Assembly (NCBI GenBank): GCA_021296435.1
Contig: JAGWAK010000006.1
Span: 1 to 24,770, forward strand
Length of the DNA: 24,770 nucleotides
Reading direction: 5' to 3'
Source: Acidimicrobiia bacterium
GTDB taxonomy: Bacteria; Actinomycetota; Acidimicrobiia; Acidimicrobiales; CATQHL01
The position numbers and the translations under genes were made by a program. This document shows, in pieces, positions 7,677-15,533 of the stretch. Position 1 is the first letter of the stretch. Every line of letters starts with the position of its first letter. Under the pieces are notes generated by a model. The model made no database searches, was not told the origin of the DNA, and saw nothing but the letters and a program-made list of their open reading frames with translations.

Positions 7677-8879
7677 ATGGATTCTGTACCCCTGTATCTG
7701 CAACCGGGCCGGATCGGTTCCCTGGAGATTCCCAACCGGATCGCGCGCGGGGCCACGTCGGAGACGATGGCGTCGCCGAGCGGCGTGGTCTACGACGCGT
7801 TCGTGGAGCTGTACCGCCGCCTGGGCGAGGGGGGCGCGGGGCTGCTGCTGTCGGGGCACTTGTACGTGGACCCCCGCGGGCAGGCCAGTGCCAACCAGAC
7901 GGGCATCCACGACGACAAGGTGATTCCCGGGCTGAGGCAGGCGACAGAGGCCGTTCACGAGGCGGGAGGTCGGATCTTCGCCCAGATCGGCCACTGCGGC
8001 AGCCAGACGATGATGTCGCGGATAACGCCGGTGGCGCCCTCGCCGGTTCCCAACGCCATGTACACCATCCAACCCGAGGAGTTGAGCAGCGACGAGGTAC
8101 GCGACCTGGTGCGCGCCTTCGGGGACGCCGCCGGGCGAGCAGCCGAGGCCGGCTTCGACGGCATTCACATACACGGGGGCAACGGCTACCTCATCTCGGA
8201 GTTCTGCTCACCGCACGCCAACACCCGCGACGACGAGTGGGGCGGCGACTCCGAGCGGCGCAGCCGCTTCATGGTGGAGGTCTACGAGGCCGTCCGGGCC
8301 GCCGTGGGCGCCGACTTCCCCGTGACCGCCCGATTGAGCGTGGAGGACTCGGTGGAGGGTGGCTTGCAGCGAGAGGAGTCGCTGCAGCGGGCCAGGGTGC
8401 TGGCCGACCGGGGCATCAACGGGTTCGAGACCACCTACGGGGTGATGCGGAGCTACTTCGAGAACATCCGCCCGTACGTGGCGGTGGGCCGTGCGCAGGC
8501 GTGGCGCAACCTACTGGTCCAGCGTGTCAGGCAGCCGGCCGGCGCCGAGGCGTACTACCGGCCGTTCGCTCGGGCTGTCAAGGACGCCACGGGGCTGCCG
8601 ATCATTCTCGTCGGCGGCGTTCGCACCACCCAGATGATGACGGACATTCTTGACTCGGGCGATGCCGACTTCCTGGCGATGGCGCGGCCGTTCATCCGCG
8701 AGCCCGACCTGGTGCGGAAGCTGGAGGCGGGCCGCACCGGGGGCGTCGAGTGCGTGTCGTGCAACATGTGCCTGGCTCACGACGGCTTCGACCCGCTGCA
8801 GTGCTGGCGCGACAACCCCCGCAACGTCGCCGTGCACATCCGCAAGCACTACTGGACAAACCGCCGCAAAGGCCAGTAA
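7677..8879 (+). CDS. NADH:flavin oxidoreductase, Old Yellow Enzyme family
   Basis: The 400-residue product is an FMN-binding TIM-barrel oxidoreductase. It begins LQPGRIGSLEIPNRI, the family's standard first strand. IGHCGSQT is the counterpart of the LxHxGR stretch. IHIHGGNGYLISEFCSPHANTRDDEWGG is the typical H-GYL-FxSP-xNxRxDxxGG signature. It also has GGVRTTQ and ADFLAMARPFIREPDL near the phosphate site. The C-terminus carries CVSCNMC plus a Cys ten residues on, recalling the Fe-S ligands of the 2,4-dienoyl-CoA reductase branch, although spacing differs and no C-terminal NAD(P)-binding domain follows. Members reduce activated C=C bonds or demethylate amines; the substrate here is unknown. 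The gene starts 17 nt after the RCC1-peptidase gene on the same strand. Confidence 0.92.
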   Translation: MDSVPLYLQPGRIGSLEIPNRIARGATSETMASPSGVVYDAFVELYRRLGEGGAGLLLSGHLYVDPRGQASANQTGIHDDKVIPGLRQATEAVHEAGGRIFAQIGHCGSQTMMSRITPVAPSPVPNAMYTIQPEELSSDEVRDLVRAFGDAAGRAAEAGFDGIHIHGGNGYLISEFCSPHANTRDDEWGGDSERRSRFMVEVYEAVRAAVGADFPVTARLSVEDSVEGGLQREESLQRARVLADRGINGFETTYGVMRSYFENIRPYVAVGRAQAWRNLLVQRVRQPAGAEAYYRPFARAVKDATGLPIILVGGVRTTQMMTDILDSGDADFLAMARPFIREPDLVRKLEAGRTGGVECVSCNMCLAHDGFDPLQCWRDNPRNVAVHIRKHYWTNRRKGQ

Positions 8880-8959
8880 GCCGAGCACTCTTCAGCACAG
8901 GGCAGCCGAACTGCAACTACTTTACATAACGGGCATTTCCGGCGGTAACTTGAGCCAAG

Positions 8960-8986
8960 AGCCCGCTTCTCCGGGGGGTTCGGGCT
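8960..8986 (-). terminator. Possible hairpin after thiQ in the convergent gap
   Basis: AGCCCG (8960-8965) and CGGGCT (8981-8986) form a 6-bp stem with a 15-nt loop, starting at the thiQ stop codon. No T-tract follows on the minus strand, so this is a weak candidate. The remainder of the gap between the two convergent genes (8880-8984) includes an unusually AT-rich patch near 8917-8938 and nothing else I can name. Confidence 0.25.
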
Positions 8987-10061
8987 ACTCCGGCGAGAGC
9001 AGCGTGACGCCGGTGGGGTCGAGGGTGATCGTGGCGGTCTGGCCGGGTGTGGCGCCGGCTGCGACGTAGCCGTCGACGGGGGGCGCAGACGTGACCTGGA
9101 AGGTGGCGACGGTGCGGTCGCCCACGACCCTGACGTCGCTGATGATGGCGCTCACGCCGTCCGGGCGGTGGAGTTCCACGGCCTGGGGGCGGATGAGCAG
9201 GCAGAGCTCGCGGGCGGCATTCCCGACACCGGCCGCTGTCGGTGCGGGGAGGATCAGGGCGCCCCAGGGCGTGCGCAACTCGCCAGTTGCTGTCACTCCC
9301 CCGGCGGGGGCGGGCTGCCATATCGTGCCGAGCCCGAGGAAGGTGGCAGTCCAGGCGTCCTGGGGGTCGTCTCGGAGTTGTTGGGGGGTGGCGGTGCGGT
9401 GGATGCGGCCGTCGCGCATGAGGGCAACCCTGTCGGCGAGCGCGAACGCTTCGGTGTGGTCGTGGGTCACGTGGATCGCGGTCTGGTGAAGCTCGGTCAA
9501 GATGCGCCGGACGTCGGCCAGCAGGCGATCGTGCAGCGGGCGATCCAAGGCCGCGAACGGCTCGTCGGCCAGCAGCAGCTTGGGCTCGGTCACCAGGGCG
9601 CGTGCCAGCGCCACTCGCTGGGCCTCCCCGCCCGAGAGGGTTGCCACACTGCGTCGGTCGTAACCCTCGAGGCCGACCATCTGCAGCATCTCGGCCACGC
9701 GGCGGCGGCGCTCGGGAGCGGGGATCTTCTGCATCCGGAGCCCGAAGGCCACGTTGGCGCCCACGTTGCGGTGCGGCAGCAGGGCATGGTCCTGGAAGAC
9801 CATCCCGAAGCGCCGGCGGTGCGCGGGGACCGATCGTTGGTCCTCCCCCGCCCAGGAGACCGATCCGCCGGCGGGCGCCTGCAGTCCAGCGATGGTGCGC
9901 AACAGTGTCGTCTTGCCGCAGCCGCTCGGGCCGAGCAGTGCCAGGATCTCACCCCGGCGTACCGACAGTTGGAGATCGCGCAGAATCTTGTGACCCTCGA
10001 GAGACACCGAGAGACCGCGAACCGCCAATCCCTCCCCCCCACTGCGGTCGGTGGCGTTCAT
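8985..10061 (-). CDS. thiQ: Thiamine ABC transporter, ATP-binding protein
   Basis: The 358-residue product is an ABC ATPase. It shows Walker A GPSGCGKT (44-51), Q-loop VFQD (88-91), signature LSGGEAQR (142-149), Walker B LLLADEP (162-168) and switch His200. A C-terminal extension of about 130 residues looks like a TOBE-type regulatory domain, as in the CysA/PotA/FbpC group, making it longer than E. coli ThiQ. Its start is 1 nt past the thiP stop (TGA-G-ATG), so translation is very likely coupled to thiP. The thiamine assignment rests on the operon: a riboswitch-controlled thiB-like lipoprotein and a ThiP-like double permease. ATP hydrolysis on the cytoplasmic face would drive uptake of thiamine, its phosphates or a precursor. 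Confidence 0.88.
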   Translation of the reverse strand: MNATDRSGGEGLAVRGLSVSLEGHKILRDLQLSVRRGEILALLGPSGCGKTTLLRTIAGLQAPAGGSVSWAGEDQRSVPAHRRRFGMVFQDHALLPHRNVGANVAFGLRMQKIPAPERRRRVAEMLQMVGLEGYDRRSVATLSGGEAQRVALARALVTEPKLLLADEPFAALDRPLHDRLLADVRRILTELHQTAIHVTHDHTEAFALADRVALMRDGRIHRTATPQQLRDDPQDAWTATFLGLGTIWQPAPAGGVTATGELRTPWGALILPAPTAAGVGNAARELCLLIRPQAVELHRPDGVSAIISDVRVVGDRTVATFQVTSAPPVDGYVAAGATPGQTATITLDPTGVTLLSPE

Positions 10062-10062
10062 C

Positions 10063-11757
10063 TCAGAAGTCCGCCGCCCCGGCGGGGCGGAGCCTGTCGA
10101 TCAGCAGCACGGCCGCGGCGGTCATGGCCAGCAGTATCACGCTCATGGCCATGGCCTGCCCGAACGCCGCCTCACCGGGTCGCCCCAGGAGGCGGAAGAT
10201 GGCGATGGGGACCGTCGGGCGCTCCGGACGGACCACGAAGGCGGTGGCGCCGAACTCCCCCAGCGACACCGCGAAGGCGAAACCGGCCCCGACGGCCAGA
10301 CCTCGCAGCGCCAGGGGCAGATCCACCTCGCGCCGCACCCGTGCCGGCCGGGCACCGAGGACCGCTGCCGCCTCGCGCAGCCGCGGGCTCACCGCCGCCA
10401 GGGCCGGCGTGACCGAGCGGATCACGAAAGGCATCCCGATCAAGGCGTGCGCGATGGGTACCAGCCACCAGGAAAGGCGCAGGTCGAGCGGGGGGCGGTC
10501 CAGCACCAGCAGCATCCCGAAGCCCAGGATCACCGCGGAGGTGCCCAGCGGCATCAGGAAGGCGCCCTCCAGGGCCGCCGCACCGCGCCTGCGCCGGCCA
10601 CTGACGGAGACTGCTACCAGCAGGCCTCCGATCGTGGCGATGGCCGTGGCGGTCGCGGCGAACTCCAGGGAGTGGCGGATCGCCGCCAGGGGCGACACGA
10701 ACAGGGCCTGCAGGCGCTCGCCGCTGTGCCCCAGCCGCCGGTAATTCTCGAGCGTGTAGGTCCCGCCGCTGCGCAGTGACCGCTCCACCAGCATCGCCAG
10801 CGGCAACCCCACGACGGCGGCGGCCACGCCGAGGGTCCCGGCCAGGAGCAGACGGTCGGCGGCGCCGCGCACGCGCCGGGCGGTGTCGGTGCGGAGACGC
10901 TCGGCGACGTGCCGGCGGCGCTGCCAGATCGTTGCCCCCGCGACGAGCAGCAGCACGCACAGCAACTGCAGCAGCGCCAGTGCCGCAGCAGTGTCGAACT
11001 CCAAGCGCTGTACGGCGAAGCGCCAGATCTCGGTGTCCAGCGTCGCCCGGCGCGGCCCTCCCAGAATGAGAATAACGCCGAACGACGTGAAATTGAATAA
11101 GAATACGATTGCACTCACGGCACCTATTGCAGGCGCCAGGCGCGGCAGGGTGACCGTGCCGAAGACTCGCAGCGGGCTCGCTCCCAGGACCGCAGCGGCC
11201 TGTTCGGGGGCAGGATCCAGCTGCGACCAGTAAGCGGCCACCGAGCGGGCGATGATGGCGTAGTTGAAAAAGACATGGGCCGCCAGGATCGCCCACACCG
11301 TGTGATGGAACCGGTCGGCGAGGCCGAAGCGGTCCATGAGCGACAGGAAGGCCGCGGCCACCACCACCGTCGGCAGCACGAAGGGCACCACCAGCAGGGC
11401 GTGCACGAGCCGGCGGCCGCGGAAGCGCAGGCGAGCCAGCACCGCCGCAGTGGGCAGCGCCGCCACAAGGCAGAGCCCGGTGGAGGCCAGCGCCTGCCAG
11501 GTGGTGAACCACAGGACCTCGGTCGTAACCGGGTTGCGCCACGTTTCCAGCAGGGTTCCGGCGTCGAAACTCCGGGTCAGGACACCGACAAGGGGATACA
11601 GGAAGAACACGCCGATGAAGGCCGCAGGCACCGCCGCCAGGACGACGGGAGCGGTGCGCGTACGACATGCCCGCGGTTCACGCACGCCGCCTCGGCGCCG
11701 GCCAGTGTCGGCTCCGGCGTCGCCTCCTGTGCTCTCGCCGGCGTGCGTGGTGGCCAT
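10063..11757 (-). CDS. thiP: Thiamine ABC transporter, fused permease
   Basis: The product (564 residues from this start) is a double-length permease of two binding-protein-dependent transport domains fused in one chain, the ThiP/FbpB-type layout. Each half has about six membrane segments and one EAA-like loop that contacts the ATPase: EQAAAVLGASPLRVFGTVTL in the first half and REAAAVLGARPARVRREVDL in the second. The start is uncertain. The ATG at 11757 is used here; a GTG at 11811 and a GTG at 11685 with a possible GAGG Shine-Dalgarno are alternatives, and the first 45 or so residues are polar in every version. The spacer to thiB (11758-11891) shows nothing else notable. The order thiB-thiP-thiQ is the standard one, so thiamine or its derivative is the expected cargo. 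Confidence 0.87.
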   Translation of the reverse strand: MATTHAGESTGGDAGADTGRRRGGVREPRACRTRTAPVVLAAVPAAFIGVFFLYPLVGVLTRSFDAGTLLETWRNPVTTEVLWFTTWQALASTGLCLVAALPTAAVLARLRFRGRRLVHALLVVPFVLPTVVVAAAFLSLMDRFGLADRFHHTVWAILAAHVFFNYAIIARSVAAYWSQLDPAPEQAAAVLGASPLRVFGTVTLPRLAPAIGAVSAIVFLFNFTSFGVILILGGPRRATLDTEIWRFAVQRLEFDTAAALALLQLLCVLLLVAGATIWQRRRHVAERLRTDTARRVRGAADRLLLAGTLGVAAAVVGLPLAMLVERSLRSGGTYTLENYRRLGHSGERLQALFVSPLAAIRHSLEFAATATAIATIGGLLVAVSVSGRRRRGAAALEGAFLMPLGTSAVILGFGMLLVLDRPPLDLRLSWWLVPIAHALIGMPFVIRSVTPALAAVSPRLREAAAVLGARPARVRREVDLPLALRGLAVGAGFAFAVSLGEFGATAFVVRPERPTVPIAIFRLLGRPGEAAFGQAMAMSVILLAMTAAAVLLIDRLRPAGAADF

Positions 11758-11891
11758 GAGCGATGGAGGCGACGTGCTCGAGGTCAGTCCGCTGCCGAGC
11801 GGCGCAGGCACCGCAACAGCGGAGCTGGTACAGCGTGGATTGCCTCCGCCGGCTTGACGGTGGACGCGGCTTCGGACCTCGGCGCCACTCC

Positions 11892-13112
11892 CTAGCGCAG
11901 GACGATCTCGACCCAGCGGCGGGTCCAGTTGTCGCGCTCGGCGGCGATGAGCGCCGGATCCAGGCTCAGCGGCTCCGGTACCGCAACGGCATGGGTGGCG
12001 AACACCTCGGGGACCTGCGCGGTGCTGCTGGCGGGGAACACGAACATGTTCAGGGGGATGTCCTCCTGGAACGTGTCTGAGAGCATGAAGTCCACGAAGG
12101 CCTGCGCCCCGGGAAGGTTCCCGGTGCCCGCCAGGATGCCGGCGAACTCGATCTGGCGGAAGCAGCCGTCGGTGAGGACGCCGGTGGGTGGGGTGTCCGT
12201 CGGCGGGTCGGCGAAGAGCACCTCGGCGACGGGGCTGGTGGCGTAGGAGGTCACGAGAGCCCGCTTCCCTCCCCCGGCCACGAACTCGCCGAAGTAGGCC
12301 TCGCTCCAGCCGGCAGTCACCGATACTCCCCCGTCCCGCAGGCCCGCCCAGTAGTCCTCCCAGCCGTCGGTACCGAACGCCGCCACGGTGGCCAGCAGGA
12401 ACGCCAGGCCCGGCGAGGAGGTCTCGGGGTTCTGGGTCACAAACGATCCGGCGTGGCGCGGGTCGGCCAAGTCCTCGAGGGTCTCTGGTGGGGTGCCGTC
12501 GGTGGCGTCGATCCAGTAGTTCACGCAGACGTCCCCGTAGTCGATGGGCGTGACCCGGTTCTGGGCGTCGAGCTGCAGTTCCTCGGGCACGGCGTCGACG
12601 GCCGGCGAGCGGTACGGCACAAAGAGATCCTCGTCCAACGCCCGCTGCAGGAACGTGTTGTCGATGCCGAAGACCACGTCTGCGATGGGGTTGTCCTTGG
12701 TGAGGATGACCTGGCTGAGCATCGACCCCGTGTCCTCACCGGTGAGCAGGTTCACGGTGATTCCCGTCGTCTCCTCGAACGACTCGATGATCCCCTCGGT
12801 GACGGCGAAGGAATCGTGGGTGACCACCGTGATCTCCCCCGGCTCGGGCGGCGGTGGCGGTTCAGGTACGGGTTCGGGGCTCGGCTCCGCCGGCGGCGGC
12901 TCCGGAGCGGGAGCCGGCTCCGGTTCGGGGGCTGCCGGTAATTGCGGCTCCGGCGGCGGTGGCGGTCCGGGAGCGGTGGCAGACTCGCCCGCTGGCGCGG
13001 GCGCCGCGGTCGGCGTGCCGCTGTCCTCACCACAGCCGGCGACGACGAGCATCGCCAGCGCAGCCGAGCCACCCAAGACGAAAAGGCAACGAAACTGAGC
13101 GAGAATACGCAT
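11892..13112 (-). CDS. thiB: Thiamine ABC transporter, substrate-binding lipoprotein
   Basis: The 406-residue product is an extracellular solute-binding lipoprotein. A signal peptide ends in a lipobox VAGC with Cys27 as lipidation site. A roughly 60-residue tether (about 31-92) built almost wholly of Pro, Glu and Ala follows, much longer than in typical members. The binding domain begins at about 93 with ITVVTHDSF and contains the TbpA/ThiB-type segments SQVILTKDNPIADVVFGIDN, YGDVCVNYW and a late LNMFVFP stretch. The TPP riboswitch directly upstream, with its 3' strand holding the Shine-Dalgarno, strongly supports thiamine or a thiamine-related ligand over iron or other cargo. The ATG at 13112 is fixed by the Shine-Dalgarno GGAGGG at 13118-13123, 5 nt away. 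It is the first gene of thiB-thiP-thiQ. Confidence 0.92.
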   Translation of the reverse strand: MRILAQFRCLFVLGGSAALAMLVVAGCGEDSGTPTAAPAPAGESATAPGPPPPPEPQLPAAPEPEPAPAPEPPPAEPSPEPVPEPPPPPEPGEITVVTHDSFAVTEGIIESFEETTGITVNLLTGEDTGSMLSQVILTKDNPIADVVFGIDNTFLQRALDEDLFVPYRSPAVDAVPEELQLDAQNRVTPIDYGDVCVNYWIDATDGTPPETLEDLADPRHAGSFVTQNPETSSPGLAFLLATVAAFGTDGWEDYWAGLRDGGVSVTAGWSEAYFGEFVAGGGKRALVTSYATSPVAEVLFADPPTDTPPTGVLTDGCFRQIEFAGILAGTGNLPGAQAFVDFMLSDTFQEDIPLNMFVFPASSTAQVPEVFATHAVAVPEPLSLDPALIAAERDNWTRRWVEIVLR

Positions 13113-13113
13113 T

Positions 13114-13200
13114 GCTTCCCTCCGCTGGAATTACCCAGATCAGGTTCTGCGGGTCGGCGAGTTGCCTCGCCCTCTCAGCCCGAGAATTCGAGCTCCCCGA
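13114..13200 (-). promoter_or_regulatory. TPP riboswitch (THI element)
   Basis: Read on the minus strand, the region carries the diagnostic TPP aptamer blocks. CTGAGAGGG is at about 13169-13177. ACCTGATCTGGGTAATTCCA and CGGAGGGAA follow toward the 3' end. P2 is closed by AGCTCG/CGGGCT and P3 by GGCGAG-GCAA-CTCGCC, a stem with a GNRA tetraloop. The conserved 3' strand GGAGGG (13118-13123) is also the thiB Shine-Dalgarno, 5 nt from the ATG. Ligand binding should therefore hide the ribosome-binding site and shut off translation of the importer when thiamine pyrophosphate is plentiful. I could not place a convincing P1 5' strand by eye. Confidence 0.95.
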
Positions 13201-13211
13201 TTTCGCCCTCC

Positions 13212-13241
13212 ACTGTACGGCGGGTCGCTACCCGGTCGCAA
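13212..13241 (-). promoter_or_regulatory. Probable promoter of the thiBPQ operon
   Basis: On the minus strand TTGCGA (13236-13241) and TACAGT (13212-13217) are 18 bp apart. Transcription would start at about 13205, just before the riboswitch aptamer, which is where it is expected. Confidence 0.5.
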
Positions 13242-13291
13242 GGTCTCGTCCCGGTTCCCCCTTACCCGGGCACGCCGGTAGCGTTGACGGC

Positions 13292-14716
13292 ATGTCACAC
13301 CGCCTGGAGGTCATGCTGACCAGCCGGCGCCCCGACGGCACGTGGACGTGGCGGGCCGCTGGTGCCCGCCAGCCGAGAGGCGTGCTCGAGGAGGGACTGC
13401 TGCCCGCGGGCGCGGCGGTGGGTGACGTGCTGCGCGTGGAGGCAGAGGTGAGCGTCGACGGAATCGCCGTGCGCCAGGTGCTGCCGACCAAGGCGGACCG
13501 GTCGGAGGCGCCCCGCGTGGAGCATCTCGGCAATCAGCGTTTCACGGAGGGCGTGACGGGCCCAGCCAAGTTCACTCGCGGCTCGGACGACCGGAGCGAG
13601 CGTTCCACCGGTCGCCGCCGGAGGGATGGTGACGGCGGCCGGGGCCGGGAACGTGGACGGCCACAGCGAGGCCAGAGGGATGGATCCGGCCACCGCGGTG
13701 GTCGTGACCGGCCCCAGCGCGCTCCCCGCCTGCGCGCCGGCAGCGTGCACCGCGACGCCTGGATGGAAACGCTCTCCCCAACTGAGAAACCCATAGCCGA
13801 ACGACTTGCCAAGGAGGGAATCCGGGCCGTGCGTCAGGCCGTGCAGGCCGAGAGCCCGCAGACCGACGGGCAAGAGGACGGCCAATCCGGAGCGGCCGCG
13901 GAGGCGCGTCTGGCGGTCGTGGAGGAGCTCTTCTCAGCCTTCCGGGTCGTGGATTGGCGGGATCGTGCCGAAGAGGCCCGCAAGGTCACCGATGATGTGG
14001 ATCTGCGCGACCTGCGCTCGGTCGTCGCCGGCATTCCTGAGCCGATCCCCGACGATGAAGCGCGCACGCTGGCGGACGAATTGCGGGGCAAGCTGGCCGC
14101 CCGAGTCGACCGTGAACACTCGGCCTGGATCGCCGACCTGGGTTCGTTGCTCCGGAAGGGTCGCATGGTCACCGCGCTGCGCGTCAGTCAGCGTCCTCCC
14201 AAGGCGGGGACGCCGTTGCCGGAGAGCCTGGCCGCAAGCCTGCAGGAGGGCGTCGCGTCCCAGCTGAACGCCGGCACGGAGGACGACCTGTGGGTGAGGA
14301 TGCTGGAAGCTGCGGCGCAGTCCCCGATCCGTCTGGTAATCGTGGCGCAGGATCTGCCGCCGGAGCCTTCGGAGCGTCTGCTCCGCACGGTGCGCCGCTT
14401 CGGGGAGCGCCTCCCGTCGCTGCGTGCACAGTTCGGCGAGTACCTGGATGCTCCAGTGCAGGCAGCGGAGCCGGAGTCTGTCGCGGAGCCGGCGGTTGAG
14501 GACCCCAGCGAGGCAGCAGCGGAGCCGGAGTCTGTCGCGGAGCCGGCGGTTGAGGACCCCAGCGAGGCAGCGGAGCCGGACTCCCCCGAGGTGCAACTGC
14601 CGGAGGACACGCCGGTGGAGGCCCTCGAGACCTCCGAGGCCTCAGGTCAGCCGGTCCAGGACGCCGATGCGGGCGAAGAAGTCCCTGAGCCCGGCGGTGA
14701 GGTCGAGGACGCCTAG
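13292..14716 (+). CDS. Conserved-looking protein of unknown function, Arg/Gly-rich linker and acidic repeat tail
   Basis: I cannot assign a function to this 474-residue protein. Residues 1-65 look like a small beta domain (HRLEVMLTSRRPDGTWTWRA, then GDVLRVEAEVSVDGI). Residues about 75-150 are strongly basic and disordered, full of RG, RGR and GRDR tracts like those of RNA-binding proteins. Residues about 150-390 are a mainly helical core with many Asp/Arg pairs. Residues 390-474 form an acidic Pro/Glu/Ala tail with a two-copy 18-residue repeat. There is no signal peptide or membrane segment. The ATG at 13292 was chosen because similarity to a folded domain begins there; TAGCGT, 7 nt upstream, suggests a leaderless mRNA. 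The gene is divergent from thiBPQ and converges on the Nudix gene, overlapping its last 75 bp. RNA binding is only an inference from composition. Confidence 0.75.
   Translation: MSHRLEVMLTSRRPDGTWTWRAAGARQPRGVLEEGLLPAGAAVGDVLRVEAEVSVDGIAVRQVLPTKADRSEAPRVEHLGNQRFTEGVTGPAKFTRGSDDRSERSTGRRRRDGDGGRGRERGRPQRGQRDGSGHRGGRDRPQRAPRLRAGSVHRDAWMETLSPTEKPIAERLAKEGIRAVRQAVQAESPQTDGQEDGQSGAAAEARLAVVEELFSAFRVVDWRDRAEEARKVTDDVDLRDLRSVVAGIPEPIPDDEARTLADELRGKLAARVDREHSAWIADLGSLLRKGRMVTALRVSQRPPKAGTPLPESLAASLQEGVASQLNAGTEDDLWVRMLEAAAQSPIRLVIVAQDLPPEPSERLLRTVRRFGERLPSLRAQFGEYLDAPVQAAEPESVAEPAVEDPSEAAAEPESVAEPAVEDPSEAAEPDSPEVQLPEDTPVEALETSEASGQPVQDADAGEEVPEPGGEVEDA
14462..14571 (+). repeat. Two-copy 54-bp direct repeat inside a coding region
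   Basis: The segment beginning GCAGCGGAGCCGGAG at 14462 recurs at 14516, a 54-bp period of exactly 18 codons. A third, partial copy begins near 14566. The copies are nearly identical at DNA level, so the duplication is recent, and they expand the acidic tail (AEPESVAEPAVEDPSEA per unit) without shifting frame. Confidence 0.9.
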
Positions 14717-15043
14717 TTCCTCCAGGGGCACCCAACGAGCCTCGGCGGCGTCGTCACCGGCCACCGGAGGGTGATCACTCAGCACGGTGACCCAGAAGTC
14801 GGCGATGACGTAGTGGTGCTGATCACCGATCCGTTCCACCCAGTCGGCGAACTCCTCGCAGAAGACCTCCAGACCGGTCTCCTCGGCCACCTCCCGGACG
14901 ACGGCGGTGGCCAGGGTCTCCCCCCACTCCACCCGTCCCCCGGGCACGGACCACTGGCCGGCCGCCGGCCCGTGGCCCCGGCGCACCAGCAGCACGCGTC
15001 CGTCACGCACGGCGACCGCGCCGACGCACACCTCGGGACGCAT
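14642..15043 (-). CDS. Nudix hydrolase
   Basis: The 133-residue product is a single Nudix domain with the complete box G-x5-E-x7-REVAEETGL (beginning GRVEWGE at about residue 40). It starts with the usual strand VCVGAVAVRDGRVLLVRRG and a WSVPGG turn. Nudix enzymes hydrolyse nucleoside diphosphates linked to another group, often for nucleotide housekeeping; the substrate here is not evident. The ATG at 15043 shares its A with the TGA of the upstream acetyltransferase gene (TGATG), indicating translational coupling. Upstream in-frame codons are Arg-rich and lie inside that gene, so they were rejected as coding. The 3' end overlaps the convergent unknown gene by 75 bp. Confidence 0.92.
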   Translation of the reverse strand: MRPEVCVGAVAVRDGRVLLVRRGHGPAAGQWSVPGGRVEWGETLATAVVREVAEETGLEVFCEEFADWVERIGDQHHYVIADFWVTVLSDHPPVAGDDAAEARWVPLEELGVLDLTAGLRDFFARIGVLDRLT

Positions 15044-15435
15044 CAGCCGTCGCTTGCAGCAGGTGGTGGAGCCAGCCGCCGGTGGACCTGCAGGGCGCGG
15101 GCGGTCATGCCGTAGCGCTCGAAGAAGTTCTTCGTCACCCGGTCGCCGGGAAGGGCCACGGCGTCGACGGCGGCAGCGCCTGCGTCGGCGGCCCACGCCA
15201 GAACTTCATCCATGAGCGCCTCTCCCAGGCCAACCCCCCGAGCCTCGGGCAGGACATAGAGCGCATCGATCTCCGCCAGCGACGTGCCGTCCGCCAGTTC
15301 GGTGAGGCGAGCTGCGGCGAAGCCCACCGTGGCGCCGTCGAGGTCGCCGATCCAGGCTCGTACTCCGCCCGTCTCCAGGAGGCGGCGAAAGCCGGCGGCG
15401 TCGAGAGCCTCCGGGAAGCGGATCGCCAGCAGCAT
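15043..15435 (-). CDS. GNAT-family N-acetyltransferase
   Basis: The 130-residue product (from this ATG) is a GNAT acetyltransferase that would transfer acetyl from acetyl-CoA to an amine. Diagnostic parts are the central strand AEIDALYVLPEARGVGLGEALM, with R/Q-x-x-G-x-G/A-type acetyl-CoA loop ARGVGLG, and the later KNFFERYGM segment typical of motif B. A good Shine-Dalgarno (GGGGAGG) precedes the ATG at 15435. However, the frame stays open upstream to a CTG at 15537, and the extra 34 codons read like a normal GNAT first strand and helix (LRVGVAAATAADCTALEAL). The true start may be that CTG, overlapping the TGA of the preceding gene. The stop overlaps the Nudix start. Substrate unknown. Confidence 0.85.
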   Translation of the reverse strand: MLLAIRFPEALDAAGFRRLLETGGVRAWIGDLDGATVGFAAARLTELADGTSLAEIDALYVLPEARGVGLGEALMDEVLAWAADAGAAAVDAVALPGDRVTKNFFERYGMTARALQVHRRLAPPPAASDG

Positions 15436-15533
15436 GGCGCCTCCCCGCTGGCCCGCCGCTTCGGTTCGTGCGGTCCCGGCGAGGGCCTCCAGAGCGGTGC
15501 AGTCGGCGGCTGTGGCCGCGGCGACACCGACTC

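Noticed and set aside
8910..8950. AT-rich patch between the OYE and thiQ genes as a promoter
   Set aside because: Both flanking genes end here, so there is nothing downstream to drive, and no -35/-10 pair was found.
8985..13112. Iron (Fbp-type) rather than thiamine transporter
   Set aside because: The fused permease and TOBE-like ATPase would also fit iron uptake, but the TPP riboswitch and TbpA-like segments decide for thiamine or a relative.
14462..14571. Tandem repeat as a possible CRISPR or regulatory array
   Set aside because: The period is exactly 18 codons with no spacers, and it lies in frame inside a coding region.
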